Numbered from the stretch's first letter, positions 45,700-62,557 are shown. The stretch is 64,000 nucleotides of DNA from Antennarius striatus (GCF_040054535.1 NC_090798.1:3574001-3638000); one strand, 5' to 3'. Notes: generated by a model not told the origin, from the letters alone. Numbers and translations: made by a program.

Positions 45700-47402
45700 G
45701 TGACCTGCCACTGACAGCTGTTTGGTATCTTTGTGTCTGTATTAACTCTATCAGTGGAGTGCAGCTGCATGCCTGCCTGTAGCAATTATGTTCTCGCTAA
45801 ATGAGAACTGGTGCAGTGAGGGGTGTGTGTGTGCCTCCCTATAGGTTTGTTTGTGTGTGTGTGTGTCTGTGTGTGTCTGTGTGGAGGGGGGGGGGATATC
45901 AACACACATTATTAAGTGATTAGCTTACTCAAAAGATAGCCTCATGCTGTGCGTGTGTGTATGCAGGCGTGTGAGTGTCTGTGTGCATGTGTGTGTGTGT
46001 GTATGTGTGTGTCAAGGCACACATGCTGTTTTAACGGTGTGTAACATAAACCAGCTCAGGGGCTCGAACATGAGCCTCTATAGGAGTCTTTTTGCAAGAG
46101 GGTTGAGTCACACACACTGTTTTACTCGGCCTTTCTACCTCCACACACATCTTTTCTCCGTGTGTTGCACTAACACACAATCACACACACACACCCTCTG
46201 TTCTCAGGACGCATACACATTTGTCCCGCCATGTGACCCGATCACTCTTTAAGATCCTCAAAGGCTCCGTTGTGTTGTGAGCTCCATCCGCATGCACAGA
46301 CCTATAAACGCTCACTAACCCCATCGGTTACCCACAAGCCTCCTCCCCGCCGCCTTTTCATGCTTAATTTGCTGCTCAATAGGTCAAGAGGAAAAGCAGA
46401 CATCAAGCGAATGCACACAAAATCAGTCTTGGAGTCACACGGCCATCCAGACACCGGAGTCAGCTCGTTGCGTTTCCCAGACAGATCTGGATTCAGCGAC
46501 TTACCAGGTCTTAAGAACATGAGTAATGTCGCTCTTAAGTCAACACCGCAGATGTCGTGGAGTTGTGTTTGTTGGGAACACTATTAAAAGAAGCCCATTA
46601 GTTATCCGTCATCCTTTATTTAGTCAAAAGTGTTTCTCACAGGCCACGAGGAGCCCGAGCAGAGAATGCGGGCGGTTTAGTTCTGGGAAGGACGATGCAG
46701 TTCATCAAAATTAATGTTCCCCATTTGGTTGTTTTGAAAAATGTTCTGCGATTTATAGGAGAAAAGAGACGATACCTCAGTGTTTGTGCACGATAGATGC
46801 AAAAAACAAGCAGATAACATACAGGAAAATAAATATTAAATTAGAAATGCCTTAATAACTTTGAAGTATGATGATCTGATTTTTTAAAACTTGGCAACTA
46901 TAGAACAATTTGCTAAAGCCAGGAGCTAGTTAGCCTAGCATTGCGTAAAGCTGGAAGCACTGGAAAACTGAAAATCAAATCAGATTTTCATGAATTAAAC
47001 TTTAAATCAGGATAATAGTTGAAAAAATATTTTTATTCTTCTGATTCTTTGGGAATGATCATGATTCTGTCCGGTGAGTTTAATGTTTTGTGGCATTGAT
47101 TTCAGTCACACTTGTTCAGTTATAGCTATTTTTATGTTGCTGTTTTTGTCTGTTTTTTAGCTCGATGTTAGCTAACAATGCGGGAACACGATGTTCGGCG
47201 TCTGGATCGAGACTGAAGATCTTCTTTCGTTGACATCAATATCTGACCTTCTTGAAACGATTAGCAATTTGGACCTGTAGGAAACTAAAACCTTGCTAAG
47301 CTAGCCAGGTTTTCTCCGAAAAATTCAGTGCTAGCTGATTAGCATATTTCCTCTTGTTCATCACTATAATGTCATCATACAATATTCCCTTTCCTTCCTG
47401 CA
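42081..47402 (+). other. Probable cited1 intron 1, no gene recognised
   Basis: If the first exon is placed correctly, this is a 5.3-kb intron. It is AT-rich, with GT and CA tracts near 42595-42615, 45650-45699, 45810-45880 and 45950-46010. The block at about 46260-46720 is more balanced and unique. Open frames here are short and unrecognised. Confidence 0.45.
45650..45699. repeat. (AC)n microsatellite
   Basis: Fifty-nucleotide AC tract with two ACCC interruptions. Confidence 0.9.
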
Positions 47403-47422
47403 GCCCCTGGGTTTTCCTGGTG

Positions 47423-47995
47423 ATGACCCCACTGCTGTTCTCTGGCAACGCCCACGCTGCGATGAAGGACCTCTCCTCCTCCTCTCCTCTCAGCTCCCTG
47501 CTCCACTACCCATCCTCCAAAACCTCTGTCGTGCCGTTCTCCCAATCTGCTGGCGCCGCCCCCTCGCCCGGATCGTCACTGTCTGCGACTCCTCTCTCCA
47601 AACCCCAACCCTTCTGCCTCCAGACGGGGCCGCATCTCATCGCCAGCATGCAGCTGCAGAAGCTCAACTCCCACTACCAGAACCTGGCAGGTGCGTCTGC
47701 TGTTCACCCAGCACCAGGCGGCGCTCAAAGGGGATTTGGCGCCTCGCCTCTGGGTACAGGAAACCAGCTTCTCGGACCGTCCGCGGGGCTAGGAGGAAAT
47801 GGGATGGGGGTCGGCATCAGCGTGGGAAACCAAAGCTCCAGCGCTGGTGGAATTATCGACTTTGACCCAGTGGACGAGGAGGTTCTCATGTCGCTGGTGG
47901 TGGAGTTAGGTTTGGACCGAGCGAACGAGCTGCCAGAGCTCTGGCTGGGTCAGAACGAGTTTGACTTCATGTCAGACGTTCCAGCCGGATGCTGA
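47423..47995 (+). CDS. cited1: Cbp/p300-interacting transactivator 1 (190 aa)
   Basis: Nuclear transcriptional co-regulator without a DNA-binding domain; CITED proteins bind the CH1/TAZ1 domain of CBP and p300. The C-terminal domain is nearly identical to vertebrate CITED1 ([20 protein letters not shown], then [15 protein letters not shown]) and covers about residues 145-185. A second conserved block, [17 protein letters not shown], is at about residues 70-86. The middle is Ser/Gly/Pro-rich and low in complexity. The exon has an acceptor (CTTCCTGCAG) ending at 47403. The start at 47423 is the first ATG within the exon. The N-terminus found in mammals is not recognisable, so either the fish protein is shorter or an upstream coding exon was missed. 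There are no further introns. The long downstream sequence is probably 3' UTR. Confidence 0.92.
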   Translation: MTPLLFSGNAHAAMKDLSSSSPLSSLLHYPSSKTSVVPFSQSAGAAPSPGSSLSATPLSKPQPFCLQTGPHLIASMQLQKLNSHYQNLAGASAVHPAPGGAQRGFGASPLGTGNQLLGPSAGLGGNGMGVGISVGNQSSSAGGIIDFDPVDEEVLMSLVVELGLDRANELPELWLGQNEFDFMSDVPAGC

Positions 47996-50900
47996 CCGAC
48001 GAGGGGACAAAAGAAGAAGATGAGGTGAAGCAGAGTTGATTAACAAAGAGAGAGAAGACTTTTCCTCCTCTTGTGTTCTCTTTCTGTCCTTCCTGGTTGA
48101 TTTCACGACCAACAGAAGAGACGCAGGAGAGATCCTCCTACTTTGCTTTCATTCTCCATGGAAGGATTTTAAAAAAAAACCCTAATTAAGATTTTCTTAA
48201 ATTGTGAACGAATCTTTTTGTTCCCTTCAATCAGTGTGTTTCAGTTTTCCAGGATGAAGCTGATGGTTGAAGCCAACCTGATGGAAAGATGTTGTTTTTT
48301 TTTAATCTTTCCTTTCATCTGAAAGTATGAACATAAGGAAGGAGCTGAAAAAAAGAGACCATTGTTTTTTTTCCAGCTCTCCATCACACCGGCTTAATGA
48401 AAACAAGGTAGAAGCCAGGTTGCAGATGTTTCAACTTTTGGAAACAAAGCCGGAATGATGACACACCTGTTGGACTTTGTTAGCGCTGTTTTTCTCTTGA
48501 ACTGCACTTGAGGAAAACGGGAACATGACTTTATTGGAAATTTGCGGAGGATGACAAGCAGTATCTTTCCTGTTTTCTTAATGAACAATATTAAACTCTG
48601 GTCTCACGGGAAAGACTCCTGTCTGTCGGCTCCACAAAGACAACGATTGTCCGAGAACTGCTTATCTCTTTTACTTTCTTTTCTTTTATTTGAAATAAGG
48701 TTCAAGCAGTCACATTCATGCAACATGTTACTTAAGACAGTGGCTGATATCCATCGGGACATCTGGACAAGGAGTGCTTCTGTAGCGCATCTACGTAATG
48801 AGTTTCCTCAATATAATGAATCAGATGAAGGTTTGTGGAACCTTTCGGCACACGGGACCTGAATGGAGGGAATTGTTGTCTGCTCCGATCGAGGCCTGTT
48901 GGTCGTACGAGTCAACGCTACATGCTAGCAGCTGAATGTATACAGTCTATACATTTGTAGATTGTGGATTCAACTAAGCTTAAGTATTTAAAGAAAGTGC
49001 TTGTGGCTAAAACATAACTAGTATCGAAGGTTTAATAGTTAAATTCATTCTTCTTTTGGCTTCTCTGCTCACTCGCTGGCTAGCTAACAATCACTGCTAG
49101 CTGGACAGTGGATTTCATCCACTGTAAAGTTGGTATTAGTTATATATCTATATATTATATATGGGTAGCATGTTGGCAAAGCCTTCACAAAAAAAGCATA
49201 TGTGATAATGTTCGAAATATCCCATGTATTTTAATGCATCACAGCAGTTTGACCAAACAGAACCAATACACTCGCCTCTCGTAGCTGCTTCTGCAAAACT
49301 TTATCATGAGTTATAATTTGTAACCTGTTCACGTCCAATAAGAATGCAGTTCCAGAAAACTCTAGATGTAAGTGGACTTTAAGTTGAAGCTGCTTCTACT
49401 TTTTCTACTTCTATCTGATTTGCACTTGCCAGACTGCAGAAAAAAATTCCAGGGAGTTCAAACTGACATCTAACTCCACGTCCACCTATAGGAGCCGTAT
49501 TGTGCTTTGATAGATGTTGGTAGCATGGAGGCGGGGGCCCTGACCTATACTGTTGTGGTAAGAAGAGATGGGCAGGGTTGAAGAGCACGGCAGAAACAAA
49601 GGCCGACGGCCTCAACCCGGGTCCGTCTGTCATCCGGGCATTGTGGGTCTCTTCTCAGACCACATGCTAGAGACATCACACCTGTGTTTCGGATGCGACG
49701 ACTCACCTGTGCGGCGCTTTCGCGTTCACACAAACACGCTGAAACCAAACCATGTCCAGGCAGACAAAGGCACCTAGAATAAACCCGCCGCACACACACA
49801 CACACACAGGAACGTGGGGATGGTGTTACAGCTGCGAAAGAAGAGTAGCAGCCATGAAACAGCCACTCGCTCAGTTACAGACTTCACAGGGTATCGGGGT
49901 TGTCGGTGTGTGAAAAAGGAGGGAGAGTGAACGACCGTGTGCGAGCCTGAAAATGCAAGTGTGCATCGGTGGGAAATGGAATCCTCCACTTGTGGAGAAA
50001 AACCTTATTTATGTAGAGAGGTCGTGTTACTCACACATATTCATTTCCTCAAGAAGCGCACACGTGTCTTGACTCGCAATTCGCTTTTACCTAATAGCAG
50101 TTGCTGTTGTTCATCAAGATCTTGGTTACAGTCGATGAGCTCCGTTTTCTTTTTCTCCATTCAATGAAATGCGAGAAGCGGTGATTAATGAAAACCCAAC
50201 TAAGGGGTAAATTGACTGATTCTCTTTCTAACATTCAGCTAAACATTTCCTGAACAAATGACTTTATTGACGCTGAATAGAGTAAAAAAGAAATAAAGAT
50301 GCTTCTCATCTCCGGATCTGACAGACGGTCACACCGATTCCTCCCATCCTCCGTCTCGCTGCCTAAAGTGGGTCAGAATAACATTCTTCACATCGAAGAC
50401 AGTCTGGTGTTTGTTTCCAACTCTGCAACTTTGTTTCAAGTTGTTTCTTGGTTTTGGGGGGTTTTTTTTGGTAGTATGTCTTGTGGTAAACCCAGCTGAT
50501 TGAATCTTAATTTGTTACTATATGAACAAGAGGGACTTTCCCACTGCCTGAGATGGTGCATTGTCCAGATATTTCAATATTTTGGGGCGGGTTTTCATTT
50601 CCTCTCTTCCATGACGCCCGATATTGCAGATTAACCTCAACAGAGACCTTTTGCCTCAGTCATATTTGGTTTCTAATGGCAAAAACTTGGATCCATGCAA
50701 AATATTCCCACCAGTACCACCATTTTTAATATTTGAAATTTGGAATTCCTCCAATCACAAATTAACCTGTTTCACAATTGGAAGCTGTTTGGTTTGCATG
50801 TTTTAGCTCAAACTCCATATAAAACCTGAACCTATATGCGACACGTTTTTCCTTTGGTGAATCCATTGGCCAGAGTTTTTCATGATCCTTAGTTTAGGTC

Positions 50901-52290
50901 ATATGTCATGGGCTTGAATTGTTCAGTTGGTTAGTAAAAGAATCATAATTTGCTACTTTCAGCCTCAAATGCTAGAAAATCTTCCTGTAATTTGAGTAAT
51001 ATACAAGTATATTGAATATTTTGGACTTTTTTTAGGCTTCATTAACATAAATGAGGTGAGTAAAAGTGAGAAACATCAGATCAGTGCGATTCAACATCAT
51101 CCCAAACTGCAGATTCAGTTCAGTAAACACCTTTGTTAGCCTTATGATGGTAGATGGGAGGAATTATCATAGGAATTTAATAAAGTTCACCAGGAACTTT
51201 TAATGCATAAACCATTTTTCAAAAGAGGAAAATGTTGTGCTAGACCCACAAACATTCCACAAGTTAGTTTAACGATAATTCGAAACACAATGAATCATAA
51301 CAAACTGGGTTGCGGCTGCAGGTTTTTTGGTGGGAGTAAAACGCTGCATGTATTCAATCAGAAACGTTTAGTGCTACAAACACGCCCCTAATGTTCCTGT
51401 GCTTCCTGTACTCATTCAAAAATCGCTCATTCCAGGGCAACAACGTGATTTTAGTTTTATCTTTGTTTATTTTATGGAAGCTGCTTCTTTTCTGGTGCAA
51501 ACATCAAATAATAAATATTGAAAATCATGCTTGAGTCAGTAACTGGCTATCGTAGCGTAGCATGAAGTGTGAAAACAGGTGACCAGGGGTCTGTTTGTGT
51601 CACAACATTCGGCTAGCAACACATTTTTATACCAGTACATGATTTATTCCTAAATTCTGGTCTGAGCAGTGAACAGGAGGTTTCTGGTCCTGCTTTATTT
51701 TTTCATAAACTAAAAACCTTATGACACTTTTGGACGCTAAGATGGGTTTTCTTCCAAGGCTCAGTGTCCATATAAAGCTTCATGGTCTTGACACTTAATG
51801 TGGTGAATTTGCAGTTTCCATGTGACAGCGATGATTTGTTATACACTGGGCCGTTGCCTGTGGGCCTTAGGGTCATGAAAAATGTTCCAGCGCATCGAGG
51901 CCTGTGAAACCTTCAACACAAGCAGTGATATATCTGTTTAAAGGCCTCTGTTACAAGGTTTCCTCTCCACATAATGACAGTTTTCAGCCACTGCTCCCAC
52001 ATCTGCTCCAGAAACCGAATGAGACTCTGATTCATTATTGTATTTCATCATATTTACTTTCAAACATGTAGATTAAAGTCTTATTTTGTGTTTTGTTTTG
52101 TTGGTTTTCACATGGAGTTTCTTTTTATTCTGATGGTGAATGAATACTAGCCTTTTCAAAGATGATTTGTTTAAAGCACTTTTGCTCACCGGCTCTCCCC
52201 TGTACATCATATGAATATGTAAATGACTGAAATCATATTGAAAAAAATGCTTGTATTTTTGTTACGGCTCTGAGTTTGGGGGAAAATAAA
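47996..52290 (+). other. cited1: Probable long cited1 3' UTR
   Basis: After the cited1 stop there is no recognised gene. Candidate poly(A) signals AATAAA occur at 50292-50297 and, in a favourable context before a T-rich stretch, at 52285-52290. The region is AT-rich and mostly unique, with an 18-nt CA tract near 49792-49808. Which signal is used cannot be decided from sequence. Confidence 0.35.
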
Positions 52291-52299
52291 GATATTGAA

Positions 52300-54180
52300 A
52301 ACAAAGCTGGAGTAAATATTTGTCATGAAAAATACACAAATGCACTACATATGGGTATATGAAGTAGATTCAGTAGTTTATCAGCAGGACTAGTCAAAAT
52401 TTGGCCTCTGGGTGGGATTATTATGGAGTGTACAGATAGATCATGGTCCATAGAATTATGGACAGATTATACAGTTCATACCAGGAATTTATTATGTTAA
52501 ATCCATGCATTTGCATCTAATGTATCTTTTATAAATTTTAGGCAAATGTGAGTGTCGTCTGCTGGTAGAGGCAACATTGACTGGACTTTGACATTAAAGT
52601 TGGGGATTGTTCCACACAGAAATAACATGTGGCATGACTCATGAATGGATCACTGAACTTTTCACACTTATATACTGTACCGTAAGGCTCCCCGATGAAG
52701 TCATCAAACGAATTAATGCAATGCTCCCACCTAGTGGTCATCAATAGAATAGCGTTTGTTAGTCATTATTTTATAGTCATTATTCTTTGAATACAGCCAA
52801 CATGCAGCAACGACAAAAACAAAAAAACATAGCTATAAAGACGATAAGATCTTTTCAAAATATATGTCAACAACTATGTTGGGCGTTTACTTTGAAATGA
52901 ATCCAGTGAGACGTCTCAGGTCAGCAGCTGTTCAGCATCAGACATGTCCGGCTCCCTCCTTTATGCCGGTGTTATTGAGTTACATGTGAATTATGGCGAG
53001 CAAATTGATTTTCTATGCAACTCTTTCTACCTTTTTTAAGAGGATCATTCCTATAAAAAATAGACCTCACCTCAAGAGACTTCCTGGTTAAATGGCTGAC
53101 ACACAGATAAATACAAAAAGAAATTGATTAGTTTACTAAAATAGCTGTATTTGCATACAATAATAAACAAAGAGAGACGCTCTTAATTCATTGCTGCCAT
53201 CAGCTGGATTTTATTATGCTTTACTGCTATATTGAACAGTAATGCAGCCTTCTTACTTTTGTTTTTTTTTGTGCAAGATGACTCCAAGAATGTCTTGAAT
53301 CCCATAAAACATATCAGATAGAACAATCAGTAATAACTTAATTATAATCTTTATTTATTGCACCCATCTTAAACATATTTTCCCCCAATAAAAGTACATT
53401 TTGTGATAATTTAATGAGATGACCTGATGTCCTCTGGCACATCATTCCAGATAAAAGACCTCAAACATATGTGTGCGCACAAATTTAAACCTTTAAAGCT
53501 AGGAAAGGGGCCGTAAAGGCCTTTAAATGTCATCAAAGAGAGCTGAAAAACATACGGCGAGCTGCTGCAAAGAGGCTTTGACAGGAGTAATGAGATCACA
53601 TCTTTTTGTTCTCGTTACAATCCTGGCAATTGCTGAACATTCAGGATTTGATTAATGGAATTCAATTCAGGCAGGTGAAAAAGTTGCTGTAGTAATCAAA
53701 ATCATTCAGGTGTGTACAGCAGTATTTTAAAGATTATTGGATTTTGTTTGATAGACTTTTGTCATGTTACAAAATGCATACTGTTTAGTTTCCATTATTA
53801 TACTGTATATAAACTAAACTAAACAGGTCACTTATTTAATAATACTTATATTATTTAATATTTAACAATATTAAAGTTATTCCATTCATGTCATGCTATA
53901 TATATTCAACACCTTATCATTTTGGGGAAAAAATGCACTTTTGTTGAAGAGCTTACCCATAGTTCCTTTCTATAATATTTTACTTGCTACTATTTTCACT
54001 TTATTCGTCGCCATTATTTTCACTTGCTAATATTTAATACGCGTTTTTTTTTATAGTAATAAAAACACTTGTAATCTTACGGAGCCCCTTAGGTGACATG
54101 GAGAAAGTCACTGACTTTTGCGACATTTTACATTTATGTCCCTCCTGCTCTGCCGTATTCGGCCTTATCCATCAATACCG
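52300..54180. other. cited1-rps4x spacer, nothing recognised
   Basis: AT-rich unique DNA. No exon, RNA gene or repeat family could be supported; open frames are short. Confidence 0.6.
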
Positions 54181-54193
54181 GAAAAAGGGAGGT

Positions 54194-54203
54194 CCTTTTC
54201 CCC
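54194..54203 (+). promoter_or_regulatory. rps4x: 5' TOP tract of rps4x
   Basis: CCTTTTCCCC lies 13-22 nt before the rps4x ATG. Vertebrate ribosomal-protein mRNAs start with a C followed by pyrimidines, which places them under mTOR/LARP1 translational control. The transcription start is therefore inferred within this tract. No TATA box is needed for this gene class. Confidence 0.65.
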
Positions 54204-54215
54204 GCAGACTCCAAC

Positions 54216-58031
<3,816 letters not shown>

Positions 58032-58061
58032 ACTGTCCCACAGACCGACACCTGGTTTTCA

Positions 58062-58067
58062 AATAAA
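58062..58067 (+). terminator. rps4x: rps4x poly(A) signal AATAAA
   Basis: Canonical hexamer 31 nt after the TAA; short 3' UTRs are typical of ribosomal-protein genes. Confidence 0.9.
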
Positions 58068-58439
58068 CTGTTATTTACAAAACATCCGTTTGGGTCAGCG
58101 TTTTACTTACTCGCTGGTAGCAAGGCTCTGATCACGCCCTGGGGGTGTTGCAGGAAAAGCTATTTAATTGGGAAATTTTTATTTACAATTTGAGGCAGTC
58201 GAAAAACCATATTATATGTTGTGCAATCTATTTTCTAAATGAACGACACCCTGCAGGAGGTATTTGACAGGTTGAAATTCAGATGACATCTCAGAAAAGG
58301 GTCTAATTTGTAAACAGGAAGTGATGTCAGTAGCAGGAGGTACTTTTTATGGTTTCATCAAAGAAGCCAGCTAGAAATGTAGCTGCTGGCAGTAAAATAA
58401 CATTTCAAATGAAATTTTTTCGTTAATTGTTAAATATAA

Positions 58440-58546
58440 ATACCGTATTGGCCTGAATATAAGACGACCCTGATTATAAGAAGACCCCCTCTTTTTCAGT
58501 CTTATTTCAATGCAAAAAACACTCTTATATTCGGGCCAATACGGTA
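58440..58546. mobile_element. Short palindromic DNA transposon (MITE), second family
   Basis: Left end TACCGTATTGGCCTGAATAT (58441-58460); the right end at about 58527-58546 reads inverted TACCGTATTGGCCCGAATAT. About 106 bp, with the internal repeat ATAAGACGACC / ATAAGAAGACC. No coding capacity. The family differs from the one at 3441, 17773 and 32112. Confidence 0.85.
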
Positions 58547-58589
58547 TTGGATTTGCTTTTGAATTTAATCCGTTGCTTCAGAAGAAATC

Positions 58590-59260
58590 CCTCAATCTGT
58601 CTACCTGTGGCCAGATCACTCCTCCATCCTCCCATCTGTTTGCTCTATTCTCTCCATTTTTCTGTACTGCCTCTCAGTCTTTTATCTAGTGTCCTGCACT
58701 GCTTCCTTCACCTCTTCCCCTTTTCCTTCCTTTTCCACTTTCTTCTATCCAACTATTCCTCTGCATTTTAGCTGTAACACTATATGCATTCTATCTGCTT
58801 CATTTCATCATCCCATCTTCCTTTGGTTCTTTCTGTCAGTTACTGAATTTAACCTACCTCATGCTCTGATGCTTCCTATTTATGTCCATCTTTTCAAAGA
58901 CCCCATCCCGACCCCTTCCACAAAGACATTCCTTCCATCCTTCCAGTACTTTTTCTCTTACAAGGTCAACCGTTCCTGCCAGATCCATCCCTGGCTTCAT
59001 CTTTCCATCCCTTTTGCATCTATCCCTTCATATATTTGCTCCTCTATTTCAAATGGCCTCAACTTTTTATCCCTCTTTTTTTTTTTAAACTTGTATCCAT
59101 CCTTCTTGACTCATCTGCTTTCCTTTCTTGACCTTCCCTGCAGCTACTGTTCATCTTATATCCTCCATTCTTTGCACCAATTCTGCCCTTCACTGTCCTT
59201 TTCCTCCTTTTTAGTTACCAGTTGTCATCCTTAACATTCATTTCTACTTCCTATTGCTTT
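58590..59260 (+). repeat. Pyrimidine-rich tract downstream of rps4x
   Basis: About 670 nt strongly dominated by C and T on the plus strand, without a fixed unit. The 181-codon open frame across it (Ser/Phe/Leu/Pro-rich) reflects composition and is not called as a gene. Confidence 0.6.
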
Positions 59261-59639
59261 AACTTCATCCCTCCATCTTTGTGTTCTGACTTCAGTACCA
59301 GTCCATATGGTGACTGCTGGGAAACAGCCTGCCTCTCACTGCAGAAACCTGGCCTGGCATACACCACCTCTGCGCGTGTGTGTGTGTATGTGTGTTTTTG
59401 TCTTATCCTGCTCCAGCCCTCAGATTCACCTCTTGAGTGTGCGAGTTAAAGAACAAGAGATCACCACCGCCCTCGTGACTTCCCCTTCCAGCCACTCCTA
59501 TCGCATGACTCAAAAACACAGCAGGAATGTGTGTGTCAGTATGTGTGTGTGTTGGTGTGTGTCGAGGAGCGCAGCTCACCCCGTGACCGTCTGCTCTCTG
59601 ATGCAGTTCTGTAATCTGACAGTGGAGTCAGTTGATTGT

Positions 59640-61220
59640 AATCTCAACAGTTAATACATTCACTTTATTTACTTGATTTGATATGCTCTTAAATTTATTG
59701 ATTATTTTTATTTTATTTTTGTTTATCTTAGTTTGATTCCTTTTATTTTCATAATTTTTGTATAAAACACTTTGAATCATAGGAACAAAGTCCATTATGA
59801 CTATAATGGGTAATGAAGCTTCTTTCATGATTTCCAGTGTATCTGAATCCACTGACATGCTGACCTTTGACCTGAGCTGTCAGTGTGAACAGATCAGCGT
59901 GAAGGAAAAGGAAACAACAGATTTTAAATTCCCCCAGGGTTCCAGAAAAGCCAAAGTAGCAGCATTGTCCCCGTTTTTACTGGCTTGGGAACACAAACAC
60001 ACACGCACACACACATGCACACAGTCTTTGAATGTCTGAAATATGATACTCGCCAGACTCCCTGCTCTGGTCCTGTTCTGCATCCCCATGTGAGAGAAGC
60101 AACAATCACATCGAACAGACACACACACACACACACGGGCTTTGAAGTGTGTTTGGCCGGACAATGAGAGAAGCAAGAGAAACATGAGCCGAGGAGGACA
60201 ACATTGATTCAAAGAACAGGAAATAAAACGCTGAATTATTGCACAGCAAATTAAACAGCGGGACGGCTGTATACATTCTCATAAAAAACGCAGAAAATTG
60301 ACTTTAAATCATGATTAACGTCTCCCTGATGTCTTTATCCTCTAAGATTATTATCAGGTTACACAGCTAAAAACATGAGTCCAAAGCGAATGTCTGGACT
60401 GTGTGTTTTCAAGTGTTCTGGTTGACAGAAAGCACACACAAGAATATTTAGGCCAGCCATAAAGCATTATGTGCGGGTCTGTCAGATCGGCTTGGCGACG
60501 TCAAAAGTTATAGCGAAGGATTTCAACACACTTTCAAAAGCCTGTTTTTGAACTGGGGCCTCTATGATGGGCTCCTATCAGAAGCAGGTTTGGCATTGAG
60601 TCACTAGAATTCTTTATATGTTATATATTGATGTATATTTTATAGTATAAATAGGTGCTTCAGTAAAAAAGTTATAGTTTCATGAGGTAAAATAATTTGT
60701 TTTGAAGCTGTAGTCTCTTCCTATTTATGTGTTTCCATATCGGTAACCAATTGATATGTGACTTTATCCTTATTTAAACTTAAGATAGCATATAAATAGC
60801 AAGTTAACTAATTTATACTAGCTTATAATTTAATATTATATGACATGACCAATATTAATGTGAAATTTTAATTTACATGGATCTGGCACAGGTTTACTGG
60901 TGCGTTCAAGTTCAACTCAATCCAAGGAAAAATTTGTTTTCATCTCCATAAAGAAATAAACTACAAAAAAAAAAAAAAGTTAAAGTAAGATTTTTGCTTT
61001 AAAAATAAGTCGACTGTAAGTCTGATCTTTCTTGCTAGTTGTCTTGGAAGGATTTTGTCTAAAAAGATTTTTTTAAATGTTAAAAAATGTTAGAAAATAA
61101 GTGTTTTGTTGGTGTTTTTCCATCTCTACGGTGTCCCCGAGCAACACACCTTCAGAAAACGAAAAGTCCAATCCGTTTTCTTGTAGATGAGACGATTGCA
61201 ATCGCCTTATCAAGAACTCT
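59640..61220. other. AT-rich intergenic stretch, nothing recognised
   Basis: Contains short CA tracts near 59995-60020 and 60119-60138. No exon, RNA gene or transposon end could be supported. Confidence 0.6.
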
Positions 61221-61221
61221 T

Positions 61222-61490
61222 GATTCGACTTTCGGGTCCCGGCTGAAGCCTATCCCAGCTGGCTACAGGTGAGATGCAGGGCACACCCTGGATAAAACGC
61301 CAGCTCATCGTGGGACCACACGAAAGACAAAAAAAGACACATGCATACACCAACTCCAACTCACCTAAGCTGCATGTTTTGAGGTGGGAGAAAGATGGAG
61401 AACCCAAAGGAAACCTACACAAACCCCAAACACAAAGGAATCAAACCCAGAACCTTGTTGCCGTGAGGCATCAGCACTACCACAAGCAAA
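61222..61490 (-). mobile_element. tRNA-headed SINE / LINE2-tail type repeat
   Basis: On the minus strand it starts near 61490 with TGCTGATGCCTCACGGCAAC and the box-B-like GGTTCTGGGTTTGATTC. It continues with GTTTGTGTAGGTTTCCTTTG, GGTTCTCCATCTTTCTCCCA and AAACATGCAGCTTAGGTGAG, and ends GCCAGCTGGGATAGGCTTCA. This is the widespread fish repeat with a tRNA-like head and LINE-related tail (V-SINE-like). Family name from memory; copy diverged. Confidence 0.6.
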
Positions 61491-61640
61491 CATTTCCAAT
61501 TAAAAAGTGATGCACACAACTGGGACACACTTGCTGCAATGCAGCTTTCTGTCAATGCTGTTGGAAATGCAGCTAAAATTCTCAATTGGAAGAGCAGACA
61601 TGTTCCAGCCGTGTCCCCCAGCAGGCGGTTTGGTGTGTGA

Positions 61641-61664
61641 GTGTGTGTGTGTGTGTGTGTGTGT
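61641..61664. repeat. (GT)12 microsatellite
   Basis: Perfect dinucleotide tract downstream of rps4x. Confidence 0.9.
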
Positions 61665-62302
61665 TGCTCGCAAGGTTTTCTCAATTTATTTCTAGTGAAG
61701 ATGCAGCGTGTTGAGCTCCAATGGGAACCCCCACCATGAGTGTCCTCCACAACTCTTCTTGGGACACTTTAAAGTTTGTAATAACCTGAGAGTGCTGGAT
61801 GTGAGACAACGCAAGATGAGACTAAATCCTGCTGCTAGTCCTAATAATAATAATACAGAGAGGAGGGGGGAGGACCAGTAGACCAAGTAATGGTGGTAAT
61901 TTTGGAGCGTGCTCAGAGGAGTGGGCTGAGCTGCTAAAACAATGAAGTCAGTCATCAGAGCGGAGGGGGGAGGCGGAGTCAGCGGTTGAAAACAGCTGTT
62001 TCTAATCAATTTCTTCCATGTGATTGACAGCCGGCTGATTGGCTGGCTGACAGTTGAGGGCGGGCTTTTGGGAAGTATTTTAACATATTTTATCTGAAGG
62101 GATGATTGGCTTGTCGCCTGGTTGATGAGGTGACATTTTGGTTGTCATGGTAACTGATGGACCAAAATGATAACGCTGTTATAATTAGCGGACAGCCATG
62201 GTAACCGTGACGATGATGTAATGCAGCCGCACCTTTTTTTTTTTTTTGTCTCATCTGTCTTTCGCTTTGTGCACTTTGAAATATCAACATTTTTTGCTGT
62301 TG

Positions 62303-62303
62303 C

Positions 62304-62361
<58 letters not shown>
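62303..62361. repeat. (CA)n microsatellite
   Basis: Fifty-nine-nucleotide CA tract with one CG interruption near its start. Confidence 0.95.
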
Positions 62362-62364
<3 letters not shown>

Positions 62365-62542
62365 CTACCACGCAATGCTCTCATGTTGATATTTTGAATT
62401 GTGTCAATAAAGGGACGTTTCTGTTAAAATTCTTTGTCGTTTTCTCTGTCTTTCCATCCCCCCGTCTCCATAAGACCGACTTGCATGAACAAAAACATTT
62501 AGGTGGGCCAAGTTCACGTCTGGGAGGGGCAATCCAAAGGGG

Positions 62543-62557
62543 GCCCAGGGGGCGCTC
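62543..62557 (+). promoter_or_regulatory. CTCF-like motif downstream of rps4x
   Basis: GCCCAGGGGGCGCTC matches the CTCF core and lies in a short GC-rich block (about 62510-62600). Binding is inference. Confidence 0.4.

Noticed and set aside
58689..59234. 181-codon plus-strand open frame downstream of rps4x
   Set aside because: Compositional frame in C/T-rich DNA without domain or splice context.
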